A DNA stretch of 64,000 bases. Source: Streptomyces stelliscabiei (GTDB taxonomy: Bacteria > Actinomycetota > Actinomycetes > Streptomycetales > Streptomycetaceae). Positions 18,076 to 25,781 of this stretch are shown one piece after another (position 1 is the first letter of the stretch; every line of letters starts with the position of its first letter). Under the pieces are notes generated by a model. It saw only the letters and a list, made by a program, of their open reading frames with translations, was not told the origin of the DNA and made no database searches. The stretch is from positions 806,001-870,000 of the forward strand of contig NZ_JADBGF010000001.1 in NCBI RefSeq assembly GCF_014873495.1, written 5' to 3'. Both the position numbers and the translations under genes were made by a program.

Positions 18076-19175
18076 ATGGAACGTCGCAAAGCGCTCGGAC
18101 TGATCGCCGCCACCGGCGCCGCCACCGCCTTCTCGGCCGCGCCCGCCTTCGGTGCGCAGGACGGCCGCGCCGCGGGCGCCACGGGACGGAGCAGGACCGC
18201 GACGAAGGGCGGCTACACCTTCGCGCTGGACAAGAACGTCAGGCGGACCTCGGTGCGGTTCACGAACCGCTACGGCATCGAGGTCGCCGCGGACCTCTAC
18301 GTACCGAAGAACACCAGGGGCAAGCTGCCCGCCCTGGTGGTCAGCGGCCCGTTCGGCGCGGTCAAGGAACAGTCCTCGGGTCTCCACGCCAACGAGTTCG
18401 CCCGCCGCGGCTACGTCGCGCTCGCCTTCGACCCGTCCTTCACCGGGGAGAGCGGCGGCACGGTGCGCGACGTGGGCTCGCCCGACATCTACAGCGAGGA
18501 CTACAGCGCCGCCGTCGACTTCCTCGGCCTGCGGAAGAACGTCGACCGCGAGCGGATCGGCGCGCAGGCCATCTGCGGCCTGAGCGGTATGGCGCTCACC
18601 GCGGCGGCCGTATCAAGGCGGTGGCCACGGCCTCGATGTACGACATGTCCCGCGGCCACGAGGACTACTACACGCGTGAGCAGCGCCAGAAGGTCGTGGA
18701 CCACCTCAGCCGGCAGCGCTGGATCGACGCCGAGAACGGCACCTACGCGCGGCTCTCCCACGAGGTCCCCTTCGACGAGAACGGCGACGTCGCCCCCTCG
18801 AACCGCGTCCTGCCCAAGAGCCTCCCGGCGGACGCCGAGCCGATCACGAAGATCTTCTTCGACTACTACCGCACCGAGCGCGGCCACCACCCGCGCTCGA
18901 TCAACTCCACCACCGCGCGGACCGCGACCACGCCGATGCCGTTCTTCGCCTTCCCGATGATGACGAACATCGACATGCTCGCGCCCCGCAAGGCCCTCCT
19001 GGTGGCCGGCGCCGACGCGCACTCCCGCTACTACTCCGAGGACGTCCAGAGGACGGCGCCCGAGAACATCGAGCTCGTGATCGTCCCGGGCGCGGACCAC
19101 GTCGACGTGTACGACCGCAAGGACCTCATCCCCTTCGACAGGCTCGACACGTTCTTCACCGAGAACCTCGCCTGA
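18076..19175 (+). pseudogene. Tat-exported alpha/beta hydrolase with a frameshift
   Basis: The N-terminus (MERRKALGLIAATGAATAFSA, AFGAQ cleavage) looks like a Tat signal. The body reads YGIEVAADLYVP, GYVALAFDP, then ICGLSGMALTAAA, where the GLSGM elbow replaces the usual GxSxG of dienelactone-hydrolase-like enzymes. At about 18605 the frame changes. The expected DPRIKAVATASMYDMSRG continues only in another frame, as if a few bases were lost at GCGGCCGTATC. The second half contains LVAGADAHSRYYSE and GADHVDVYD (the catalytic Asp/His region) and ends normally at 19175. A repaired protein would be about 365 residues. Confidence 0.75.
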
Positions 19176-19185
19176 CCGCAAGCGC

Positions 19186-19221
19186 CCCCGACAGGCCACT
19201 ACCACGCCCGGCCTGTCGGGG
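19186..19221 (+). terminator. Hairpin terminator after the hydrolase
   Basis: CCCCGACAGGCC (19186-19197) and GGCCTGTCGGGG (19210-19221) are perfect 12-bp arms around a 12-nt loop, 10 bp after the stop codon. Confidence 0.75.
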
Positions 19222-19318
19222 AGCCCTCACGGCGCAAGCGGCTTCCCCCGCCCCGTCGGAAGCGGAGAACACGGAGGCAGTGGATCATCCCCGTCCCGCT
19301 CTCCGGTAACGTCGGGGT

Positions 19319-21004
19319 ATGAGTCATCCGCATCCCGACCTGAAAGCCGCCCCGCCCCTTCCCGAAGGAGGACTGCGGGTCACCGCCTTGGGCGGCCTGG
19401 GTGAGATCGGCCGCAACATGACGGTCTTCGAGCACCTTGGCAAACTGCTCATCGTCGACTGTGGCGTGCTGTTCCCCGAGGAGAACCAGCCCGGCGTGGA
19501 CGTGATCCTGCCGGACTTCACTTCGATCCGGCACCGGCTGGACGACATCGTCGCCGTCGTCCTCACCCACGGGCACGAGGACCACATCGGCGCCGTGCCG
19601 TATCTGCTGCGCGAGCGGTCCGACATCCCCCTCGTCGGCTCCAAGCTGACGCTGGCGTTCGTGGAGGCCAAGCTCAAGGAGCACGGCATCCGCCCGCGCA
19701 CGGTGCGAGTACGGGAGGGCGACCGGCGCCGCTTCGGGCCCTTCGACTGCGAGTTCGTGGCCGTCAACCACTCCATCCCGGACAGTCTCGCGGTCGCGAT
19801 CCGCACCGGCGCCGGGATGGTGCTGCACACCGGCGACTTCAAGATGGACCAGTTCCCGCTCGACGACCGGATCACCGATCTGCGCGCCTTCGCCCGGCTC
19901 GGCGAGGAGGGTGTGGACCTGTTCCTCACCGACTCCACCAACGCCGAAGTGCCCGGCTTCACCACCTCCGAGCGTGAGTTGAACCCGGCGATCGAGCAGG
20001 TGATGCGCACCGCGCCGCGCCGTGTCATCGTCTCCAGCTTCGCCAGTCACGTGCACCGCATCCAGCAGGTTCTGGACGCCGCCCACCAGCACGGCCGCAA
20101 GGTGGCCTTCGTGGGCCGGTCCATGGTCCGCAACATGGGCATCGCCCGTGACCTCGGCTATCTGAAGGTCCCCTCCGGTCTGGTCGTGAGCACGAAGGAG
20201 CTGGAGAAGCTCCCGGACCACAAGATCACCATGGTGTGCACCGGCTCCCAGGGCGAACCGATGGCCGCGCTGTCCCGCATGGCCAACCGCGACCACATGA
20301 TCCGGATCGGCAAGGGCGACACCGTCCTGCTCGCCAGCTCGCTCATCCCCGGCAACGAGAACGCCATCTACCGGGTGATCAACGGGCTCACCCGGTGGGG
20401 CGCCCACGTGGTCCACAAGGGCAACCCCAAGGTGCACGTCTCCGGGCACGCCAGTGCCGGCGAACTCGTCTACTGCTACAACATCGTCAAGCCCCGGCAC
20501 GTCATGCCCGTGCACGGCGAATGGCGCCATCTGCGGGCCAACGGCGACCTCGCCATCCGGACCGGTGTCGACCCCGACCGGGTCGTCATCGCCGAGGACG
20601 GCGTCGTCGTCGACCTCGTCGACGGGCGCGCGTCCATCACCGGCAAGGTGCCCGCCGGCAACGTCTACGTGGACGGCATGGAAGTGGGCGGGGCCACCGA
20701 GGCCTCCCTCAAGGACCGTCTCACGCTCGCGGAGGAAGGCGTCGTCACGGTGGTGGCGATCGTCGACGCGGACACCGGCGCTCTCGCCGAGGCCCCCGAC
20801 TTCCTGGCCCGCGGCTTCGTCCACGACGACACCACCTTCGAGCCGGTGATCCCCGTGATCGAGAAGACCCTGGCCACCGCGGCGGAGGAGGGCGTCGGGG
20901 ACGCCCGCCAACTCGAACAGCTCCTCGCCCGCGCCGTGGCGAACTGGGCGTTCCGCACCCACCGCCGCAGGCCCCTCATCATCCCCGTCATCATCGACGC
21001 CTGA
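19319..21004 (+). CDS. rnj: Ribonuclease J
   Basis: A 561-residue RNase J, a metallo-beta-lactamase/beta-CASP nuclease acting in mRNA decay and RNA maturation. Zinc ligands are in HGHEDH (residues 84-89). The beta-CASP part shows SFASHVHRIQQ and GRSMVRNMGIARDLGYL, then GHASAGEL and VHGEWRHL before the C-terminal dimer domain. Streptomyces normally has one rnj gene next to dapA. There is no dapA here, and the sequence differs at many places from what I recall of the core enzyme, so this is probably an additional paralogue (inference). No strong ribosome site precedes the ATG. A strong terminator follows. Confidence 0.93.
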   Translation: MSHPHPDLKAAPPLPEGGLRVTALGGLGEIGRNMTVFEHLGKLLIVDCGVLFPEENQPGVDVILPDFTSIRHRLDDIVAVVLTHGHEDHIGAVPYLLRERSDIPLVGSKLTLAFVEAKLKEHGIRPRTVRVREGDRRRFGPFDCEFVAVNHSIPDSLAVAIRTGAGMVLHTGDFKMDQFPLDDRITDLRAFARLGEEGVDLFLTDSTNAEVPGFTTSERELNPAIEQVMRTAPRRVIVSSFASHVHRIQQVLDAAHQHGRKVAFVGRSMVRNMGIARDLGYLKVPSGLVVSTKELEKLPDHKITMVCTGSQGEPMAALSRMANRDHMIRIGKGDTVLLASSLIPGNENAIYRVINGLTRWGAHVVHKGNPKVHVSGHASAGELVYCYNIVKPRHVMPVHGEWRHLRANGDLAIRTGVDPDRVVIAEDGVVVDLVDGRASITGKVPAGNVYVDGMEVGGATEASLKDRLTLAEEGVVTVVAIVDADTGALAEAPDFLARGFVHDDTTFEPVIPVIEKTLATAAEEGVGDARQLEQLLARAVANWAFRTHRRRPLIIPVIIDA

Positions 21005-21015
21005 GCCTGCACAGC

Positions 21016-21054
21016 ATCAGGGGCCGCGACAGCCATCGCTGCGCGGCCCCTGAT
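21016..21054 (+). terminator. Strong terminator of rnj
   Basis: ATCAGGGGCCGCG (21016-21028) and CGCGGCCCCTGAT (21042-21054) are perfect 13-bp arms with a 13-nt loop, 11 bp after the stop codon. It lies between convergent rnj and the cold-shock gene and may serve both. Confidence 0.85.
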
Positions 21055-21107
21055 CTGTTGGTGCGGAGCCGAGGCCCCGGACGACGTCGGCCGGTCGGGC
21101 CGGGAGG

Positions 21108-21311
21108 TCAGGCCGGGCTGATGTTCTCGGCCTGCGGGCCCTTCTGGCCCTGGGTGACGTCGAACGTCACGCTCTGGCCCTCCTGGAGCTCACGGTAGCC
21201 CGAGGAGTTGATCGCGGAGTAGTGCGCGAACACATCCGGGCCGCCGCCGTCCTGGGCGATGAAGCCGAAGCCCTTCTCCGCGTTGAACCACTTCACAGTT
21301 CCCGTTGCCAT
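21108..21311 (-). CDS. Cold-shock domain protein
   Basis: A 67-residue CspA-type OB-fold protein that binds single-stranded RNA and DNA as a chaperone. RNP1 reads KGFGFI and RNP2 reads DVFAHYSAI. The start [10 protein letters not shown] and end GPQAENI are typical for Streptomyces. GGAAGG lies about 10 bp before the ATG at 21311; an open frame extends upstream but has no homology. It is convergent with rnj. A long untranslated leader would fit the known cold-shock control of this family, but it cannot be shown here. Confidence 0.95.
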   Translation of the reverse strand: MATGTVKWFNAEKGFGFIAQDGGGPDVFAHYSAINSSGYRELQEGQSVTFDVTQGQKGPQAENISPA

Positions 21312-21615
21312 GTCTGATGCCTTCCGGTCGATGAACGCCTCCCACTCCATGTGGAAGACGGAGGTGATCGCCCTGGTCCCTGCGGCACAGCACAGCAAAA
21401 CGCCTACGCCGAGAAGGCGCAGGCAGGAAGTAATTCCGAACCACGACAGCTGACGCTGACGCTACACGCCCACACGCCGCGTCACCATAGGAAGCGATCA
21501 CGCCACACCCAGAGACCGTGCGCGGGTGCCCCCCGACGCGGACGCGCACATCGTCGTCATCGAGCCCGGCGTACGTGTCGTGCGCTGTCGTCGCACCTCG
21601 CGGTGGACACGTGGA

Positions 21616-21646
21616 GGGGCCCTGGTGCCTGTGGCACCAGGGCCCC
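21616..21646. terminator. Perfect 14-bp-stem hairpin, orphan
   Basis: GGGGCCCTGGTGCC and GGCACCAGGGCCCC pair perfectly around the loop TGT. It is the most stable simple hairpin in this gap. It is 305 bp upstream of the cold-shock start, and no intact gene ends beside it. It may be the terminator of a lost plus-strand gene. Confidence 0.6.
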
Positions 21647-22023
21647 GAAGGAACTGCTACACCATCCGCCGGTCCTGATGCACCGGCGCTCTGTTTCCGC
21701 GGACCCGACCTGCTTGCCGTCGGGGGCGCGGGGATCGCGGTTGCCTGACCGAAGACCACCTCACTATCGATGTCCTGCGGTACCCGGGTCCGGTACTGCC
21801 TCCCGGGCGATCCTGATGGCGTGGGGCTCCTCCGTTCTTCCCTCTTGATCAACTACTCACTTACGGATACTGCGACCTGCTGGTACTGCGCCACTGCTCT
21901 CGGCGGCCCCTGATCACCGCGGGCCACCCGGTCCGGTCGTCAGTCCCGTCGCCGTCCTGCAACCGCTCTGGCTTCGAAACTCCACCACCGCACCGTCCTG
22001 CCAACTGCGACTTCCGTACTGCT

Positions 22024-22048
22024 GCCCGGCAGTTCATGTCTGCCGGGC
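22024..22048. terminator. Hairpin downstream of the Lrp gene
   Basis: GCCCGGCAG and CTGCCGGGC are perfect 9-bp arms with loop TTCATGT, 155 bp beyond the minus-strand Lrp stop codon. It could be that gene's terminator, although the distance is long. Confidence 0.4.
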
Positions 22049-22202
22049 CTCGCTCGATCTCGGCTACGAGAGAAACCTTATCCACACCACCACCCAAAGT
22101 CTACTGTTGCTGACATAGATTTCGGCGCGCCCGGAGATGAGGTTCCGTGTCGCCCGCCGACGCGTGTTCCGTCGGCCGAAATCGAGGCCGTCGCCGGCCC
22201 GG

Positions 22203-22691
22203 TCAGGAGCCGGCGTGCCGCCGCAGCAGGGATCGGACGCTGAACGGCTGCACCTCCAGCAGGACGATGGTGGTGTTGGAACGGACGACACCCGGCGCTT
22301 CGAGCAGCAGGTTCGTGATGCGGTGCAGATCCTCGGTGTCGCGGGCGACGACGCGGGCGAGGAGGTCGCCGTCGCCGGTGGTGACGAGCAGCTCGACCAC
22401 CTCGGGGATGCGCAGGATCGCCTCCTGGGTGGGCGCCCCCACGCGCTGGCTGATCGACATCGTGATCAGGGCCAGCAAGGGATGGCCGAGGGCCGCGGGG
22501 TCCACGCGCCGACTGGGCTCCCGCAGCCGTCCGCTCTCCTCAAGACGCTTCAGGCGGGCCTGCACGGTGTTACGGGCCAGGCCCAGCCGGTCGGCCAGGG
22601 CAATCGTGGTGGCCCGCGGATCCGCGTCGAGCGCCAGGAGGATACGGGCGTCGAGAGTGTCGAGGCCGTCGATGTTTCGCATGATGCCCAT
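22203..22691 (-). CDS. Lrp/AsnC-family regulator
   Basis: About 162 residues. The N-terminal helix-turn-helix reads LDTLDARILLALDADPRAT, then ALADRLGLARNTVQARLKRLE. The C-terminal RAM ligand-binding domain follows (HPLLALITMSISQ, then VVELLVTTGDGDLLARVV). The ATG at 22691 or the one three codons later (22682) is the likely start; longer frames run through an operator palindrome. The family responds to amino acids and usually controls a divergent gene. Here that gene is the PLP-dependent decarboxylase at 22784, so the regulator may sense its substrate amino acid or product amine. Confidence 0.9.
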   Translation of the reverse strand: MGIMRNIDGLDTLDARILLALDADPRATTIALADRLGLARNTVQARLKRLEESGRLREPSRRVDPAALGHPLLALITMSISQRVGAPTQEAILRIPEVVELLVTTGDGDLLARVVARDTEDLHRITNLLLEAPGVVRSNTTIVLLEVQPFSVRSLLRRHAGS

Positions 22692-22717
22692 CTTCACACG
22701 CCACGCTCGGCCCACAT

Positions 22718-22732
22718 TGAGCATTATGCTCA
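22718..22732. promoter_or_regulatory. 15-bp palindrome between Lrp and the decarboxylase
   Basis: TGAGCATTATGCTCA is a perfect odd palindrome, the size and AT-centred form of Lrp/AsnC sites. The word ATGCYCATCTTC occurs at about 22684 and again at about 22726, 42 bp or four helical turns apart. This would suit a wrapped Lrp octamer. Confidence 0.6.
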
Positions 22733-22783
22733 TCTTCCTTCTCACATATTGCGCAGTTCGACCGGCCTTTCTAGGTTCATGCC

Positions 22784-24175
22784 ATGCAAAAAGCTCAGAG
22801 TTCAAGCAGCTCGGCAAGGGACGCCTCGCACGTCGGCCCACGGCTGTGGGGTGACGAGGACGAGGTCGTGGCGACCGCCATGGGCTACGCGTGGCGGCGC
22901 ATCATGCAGGCTCCCGACCAGGTGGCGAGTGCCCGCCCCGCCAAGGACCTCGCTGTCGCGGCCGGTACGGCCATCACCCCGCTGGGGATGGGTGGATCCG
23001 CGGCCCTCAGACTGTTCGACCAGGTCCTGGCACCCGCCACCCGCGCCCAGAACGGGCCGACGAACCTCGCGTACGTCCCCGCGGCGCCCACGCGCGCCGC
23101 ACTCGCCTTCGAAGCGGTCACCGGTGCGGCGAACATCTTCGCGGGAACCTGGGAGTCGGGAGCCGGGGCCATCCACGCCGAGAACGAGGCGTTGAACTGG
23201 CTCACCCAGCTCATCGGATGGCCCGGTACCGCGGCGGGATGCTTCGTCAGCGGTGGCACCATGGGCAACCTCTCCGCCCTCATCACGGCCCGCGCCGCCG
23301 CCCAGGCCTCGCGGGGTCGGCCGGCGGACGGCTGGAAGATCGTGTGCGCCGACAGCGCGCATTCCTCCATCGGGTCCGCCGCCCGCGCCATGGACGTGGA
23401 GATCGTCACCGCTCCCGTGGACCGGCGGGGCCATCTCACCGGCTCCGCCGTGAACGCGGTCCTGGAGTCGACCCCCGGCGTCTTCGCCGTGGTGGCCACA
23501 GCCGGGACCACGAACGCCGGCCTGATCGACGACCTCGACGCCGTCGCCGACGCGTGCGCACGCCACCACGTGTGGCTGCACGTGGACGGCGCCTACGGCG
23601 GAGCGGGCCTGGCGGCGCCCAGCGTGCGGCATCTCTACACCGGCATCGAACGAGCCGACAGTTTCATCGTCGATCCGCACAAATGGCTTTTCGCGCCCTA
23701 CGACTGCTGCGCACTCCTCTACCGGGATCCGGCCTCGGCGCGCGCCGCGCACAGTCAGTCGGCGCACTATCTCGACGCCATCGACCGCGACGCCCACAAT
23801 CCGGCGGACCTGGCCCTGCACCTGAGCCGCCGTGCCCGCGGCCTGCCGTTCTGGTTCAGCCTGGCCGTCCACGGAACCGACCGGTACGCGCACGCGGTGG
23901 AACGGACACTGACGACCAGCCGCCTGGTCACCGACGCCATACGCCGGAGCGACCATCTACGGCTGACCATCGAACCCGAGTTGTCCGTCGTCCTCTTCGA
24001 ACGGCCCGGTTGGAGCCCGCGGGACTACGCGGACTGGTCGGCGCGGGCCGCCGAAGCGGGCACCATCCTGTGCGTGCCGACACAGTGGAACGGCTCCACC
24101 GTCCTGCGTCTGGCCTTCGTCAACCCGGACACCGATGCGGACGACGTCATCCGCACACTCGAGACACTGCGCTGA
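22784..24175 (+). CDS. PLP-dependent group II amino acid decarboxylase
   Basis: A 463-residue fold-type I PLP enzyme of the aromatic-L-amino-acid/glutamate decarboxylase group. Lys300 in DPHKWLF forms the Schiff base with PLP. SGGTMGNLSALITAR, the His in ADSAHSSIG that stacks on the cofactor, and HVDGAYGG with the Asp that pairs with the pyridine nitrogen are all present. Group II enzymes release CO2 from an amino acid to give an amine, or an aldehyde in some plant relatives. A weak ribosome site precedes the ATG. It is divergent from an Lrp regulator and followed after 29 bp by an unknown gene. The substrate is not predictable. Confidence 0.88.
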   Translation: MQKAQSSSSSARDASHVGPRLWGDEDEVVATAMGYAWRRIMQAPDQVASARPAKDLAVAAGTAITPLGMGGSAALRLFDQVLAPATRAQNGPTNLAYVPAAPTRAALAFEAVTGAANIFAGTWESGAGAIHAENEALNWLTQLIGWPGTAAGCFVSGGTMGNLSALITARAAAQASRGRPADGWKIVCADSAHSSIGSAARAMDVEIVTAPVDRRGHLTGSAVNAVLESTPGVFAVVATAGTTNAGLIDDLDAVADACARHHVWLHVDGAYGGAGLAAPSVRHLYTGIERADSFIVDPHKWLFAPYDCCALLYRDPASARAAHSQSAHYLDAIDRDAHNPADLALHLSRRARGLPFWFSLAVHGTDRYAHAVERTLTTSRLVTDAIRRSDHLRLTIEPELSVVLFERPGWSPRDYADWSARAAEAGTILCVPTQWNGSTVLRLAFVNPDTDADDVIRTLETLR

Positions 24176-24204
24176 CTGTCAGAGACTTCCGGTTGGATGA
24201 GCGG

Positions 24205-24912
24205 GTGACTGTTCAAGACGTGGCTCGCCGGTTCCCCTCCCTCGCCGATCTGCATCGCCTGTGCCGCTCACCGGCGATGCTCGATGCGATCCTGAGCCCC
24301 GACCGGGACGGCCGGTACCACTCCTTCGACGCCGGCTGGGCCGAGGGCGATGAGATGGCCTCGATGCACGACGGGTCGGGGGACGAGTACTCCATCGTGT
24401 TCTCGGCAGACGGCGCGTACGTCCGGGGCTTCGCCCACGAATCGCCGATGAGCCCGTACGGCCAGGACCACGAGCCGTGGCCGGGAGTGCTCGACGACGT
24501 CCCTGAGGTCTTCAGGGCCTACGTCGAGGAACCGGCGTTCACCGACGAGGACAACGTCCCCGTCGTGACGGCCTGCCTGTGGCGGAGGGCGGCGGACGAT
24601 CGGTGGCAGCACGGCACGATCGACTTCCCCGTGGGAACTGCCGACCCCGACGGATCGGCGGGGCCGTTCGCGCTCCTGGTCGACCGTACTCCCGAGGCGT
24701 ACCGGCGTTTCGCCGAGGATCACTACGAGGTTCCCGCGGATCTGGAAGCGGTACGCCAGGTGTACGCCTTGCGGCCGCTGAGCCCGACCCTCGTGTCGGC
24801 GCTGAACCCGGCGCGCACGCTCGCGGACCTGGCCGAGGACATCGCGGAGATCGCTTATCCGCAGCCGGGAGCGGACGCGCACCCCCTTGCTTCACCTATC
24901 GAGATTCGATAG
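24205..24912 (+). CDS. Conserved protein of unknown function
   Basis: A 235-residue soluble protein, acidic and rich in aromatic residues, with no signal peptide or membrane helix. Notable segments are RYHSFDAGWAEGDEMASMHD, GSGDEYSIVF and DRWQHGTIDFPVG. I recognise no domain. GTG at 24205 follows GGATGAG and begins before the conserved-looking part. It lies 29 bp downstream of the decarboxylase and is probably cotranscribed. Its stop codon (TAG) is part of the palindrome that begins the next promoter. The pattern resembles the uncharacterised actinobacterial proteins often found beside toxin or immunity genes, but I cannot show that here. Confidence 0.7.
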   Translation: MTVQDVARRFPSLADLHRLCRSPAMLDAILSPDRDGRYHSFDAGWAEGDEMASMHDGSGDEYSIVFSADGAYVRGFAHESPMSPYGQDHEPWPGVLDDVPEVFRAYVEEPAFTDEDNVPVVTACLWRRAADDRWQHGTIDFPVGTADPDGSAGPFALLVDRTPEAYRRFAEDHYEVPADLEAVRQVYALRPLSPTLVSALNPARTLADLAEDIAEIAYPQPGADAHPLASPIEIR

Positions 24913-24935
24913 ATTCCCATCGCAACTCGATGGGA
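24896..24935. promoter_or_regulatory. Two palindromes upstream of the DUF2975/Xre module
   Basis: CTATCGA-GAT-TCGATAG (24896-24912) and TCCCATCG-CAACT-CGATGGGA (24915-24935) are perfect palindromes with a shared ATCG-n-CGAT core. The first overlaps the previous stop codon. The second covers the GGGAGG ribosome site of the DUF2975 gene. They are likely operators for the Xre protein of the same operon. Confidence 0.65.
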
Positions 24936-24944
24936 GGACAGGTC

Positions 24945-25436
24945 ATGGGAAAACTGACCGTGGGTGCGCTGCGCGCCGTGCTCGTGGTGGTGCTCGTCGG
25001 CACCGTGTTCGTGCAGGTGTCGATGGTGTGGACGCTGATCAGCGGGAACGACCCGGAGGACGGCTCGCTCCCGCTGACCCCGCTGCGCGTGATCACGATC
25101 ATGGGCATGGTGGCCGCCCAGGTCGTCCTGGTCTGCGTGTGGCGCCTGGTGACGATGGTGCGACGCGGGACCGTCTTCTCCGACGCCGCCTTCCGGTACG
25201 TGGACGTCGTGATCGGCGCGATCGTGGCGGCCGCGCTCCTGTGGTTCGCGGTCACGGCCCTCAACGCGCCGGGCCAGCGCGACGACCCGGGCGTCAGCGT
25301 CATCATGGCCGGGATCGGCGTGGCCATCCTCGGTGTCGCGCTCCTCGTGCTCCTGCTGCGGATGCTGCTCGCCCAGGCTGTCGCGCGCGACGTCGCGGCG
25401 ACGCGGATGCAGGCCGAGCTGGACGAGGTGATCTGA
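24945..25436 (+). CDS. DUF2975-family membrane protein
   Basis: A 163-residue protein with four hydrophobic helices (about residues 7-30, 48-68, 85-108 and 118-142) separated by short loops. RRGTVFSDAAFRYVD between helices two and three is the conserved DUF2975 motif. GGGAGG lies about 8 bp before the ATG. Its stop overlaps the start of a small Xre-type regulator by one base (TGATG). This pair is widespread in actinobacteria and firmicutes as a membrane protein with its own regulator. No biochemical role is established to my knowledge. Confidence 0.85.
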   Translation: MGKLTVGALRAVLVVVLVGTVFVQVSMVWTLISGNDPEDGSLPLTPLRVITIMGMVAAQVVLVCVWRLVTMVRRGTVFSDAAFRYVDVVIGAIVAAALLWFAVTALNAPGQRDDPGVSVIMAGIGVAILGVALLVLLLRMLLAQAVARDVAATRMQAELDEVI

Positions 25437-25657
25437 TGCCGATCACCGTCGACATCGACGTGATGCTGGCCAGGCGGAAGATGTCCGTGGGCGAACTCGC
25501 GGACCGCGTAGGGATCACGCCCGCCAACCTTGCGGTGCTCAAGAACGGCCGCGCCAAGGCCGTGCGCTTCGCGACACTCGCCGCACTGTGCGAGGTACTC
25601 GACTGCCAGCCGGGCGACCTGCTGCGCTGGGAGGCCGAGGACACCGCGAGCGGATGA
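25436..25657 (+). CDS. Small Xre-family (Cro/C1, YozG-like) regulator
   Basis: A 73-residue protein that is nearly all helix-turn-helix: VDIDVMLARRKMSVGELADR, then GITPANLAVLKNGRAKAVRF (recognition helix), then LAALCEVLDCQPGDLLRW, the signature of the YozG subgroup. It is translationally coupled to the DUF2975 gene. The two palindromes at 24896-24935 are the obvious targets, giving negative autoregulation. No ligand domain is present, so the membrane protein may be what passes on a signal (inference). Confidence 0.9.
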   Translation: MPITVDIDVMLARRKMSVGELADRVGITPANLAVLKNGRAKAVRFATLAALCEVLDCQPGDLLRWEAEDTASG

Positions 25658-25732
25658 CCCACCTGCGCCGGAGGCGGATGTCCCACCTGCCCCGGGGACG
25701 GCGTGGAAGCGCCCGCCCCCATCGCCCGAGAA

Positions 25733-25781
25733 GTCAGACGTCAGAAATCAGAGATCAGAAGTCAGGAGTCAGGAGTCAGAG
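25733..25781. repeat. Seven 7-bp tandem repeats (RTCAGRN)
   Basis: Seven consecutive heptamers: GTCAGAC, GTCAGAA, ATCAGAG, ATCAGAA, GTCAGGA, GTCAGGA, GTCAGAG. The tract is far less GC-rich than its surroundings. It lies between the converging Xre and AraC genes and reaches into the AraC stop codon (25776-25778). Confidence 0.85.

Larger units (their letters stand above)
21312..22202. other. 890-bp region without an intact gene, with two orphan hairpins
   Basis: No intact gene is visible. It contains the perfect hairpins at 21616-21646 and 22024-22048. A short plus-strand frame near 21530-21600 reads DADAHIVVIEPGVRVVRCR, which looks protein-like and could be the tail of a lost gene ending before the first hairpin. 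From about 21860 to 22060 the strand is unusually C/T-rich with many CTG words, unlike nearby coding DNA. I cannot assign a function; an untranslated leader or small RNA is possible. Confidence 0.4.

Noticed and set aside
22078..22086. TTATCCACA, a perfect DnaA-box sequence
   Set aside because: It is a single copy with no cluster, AT-rich unwinding region or dnaA/dnaN genes, so it is not an origin.
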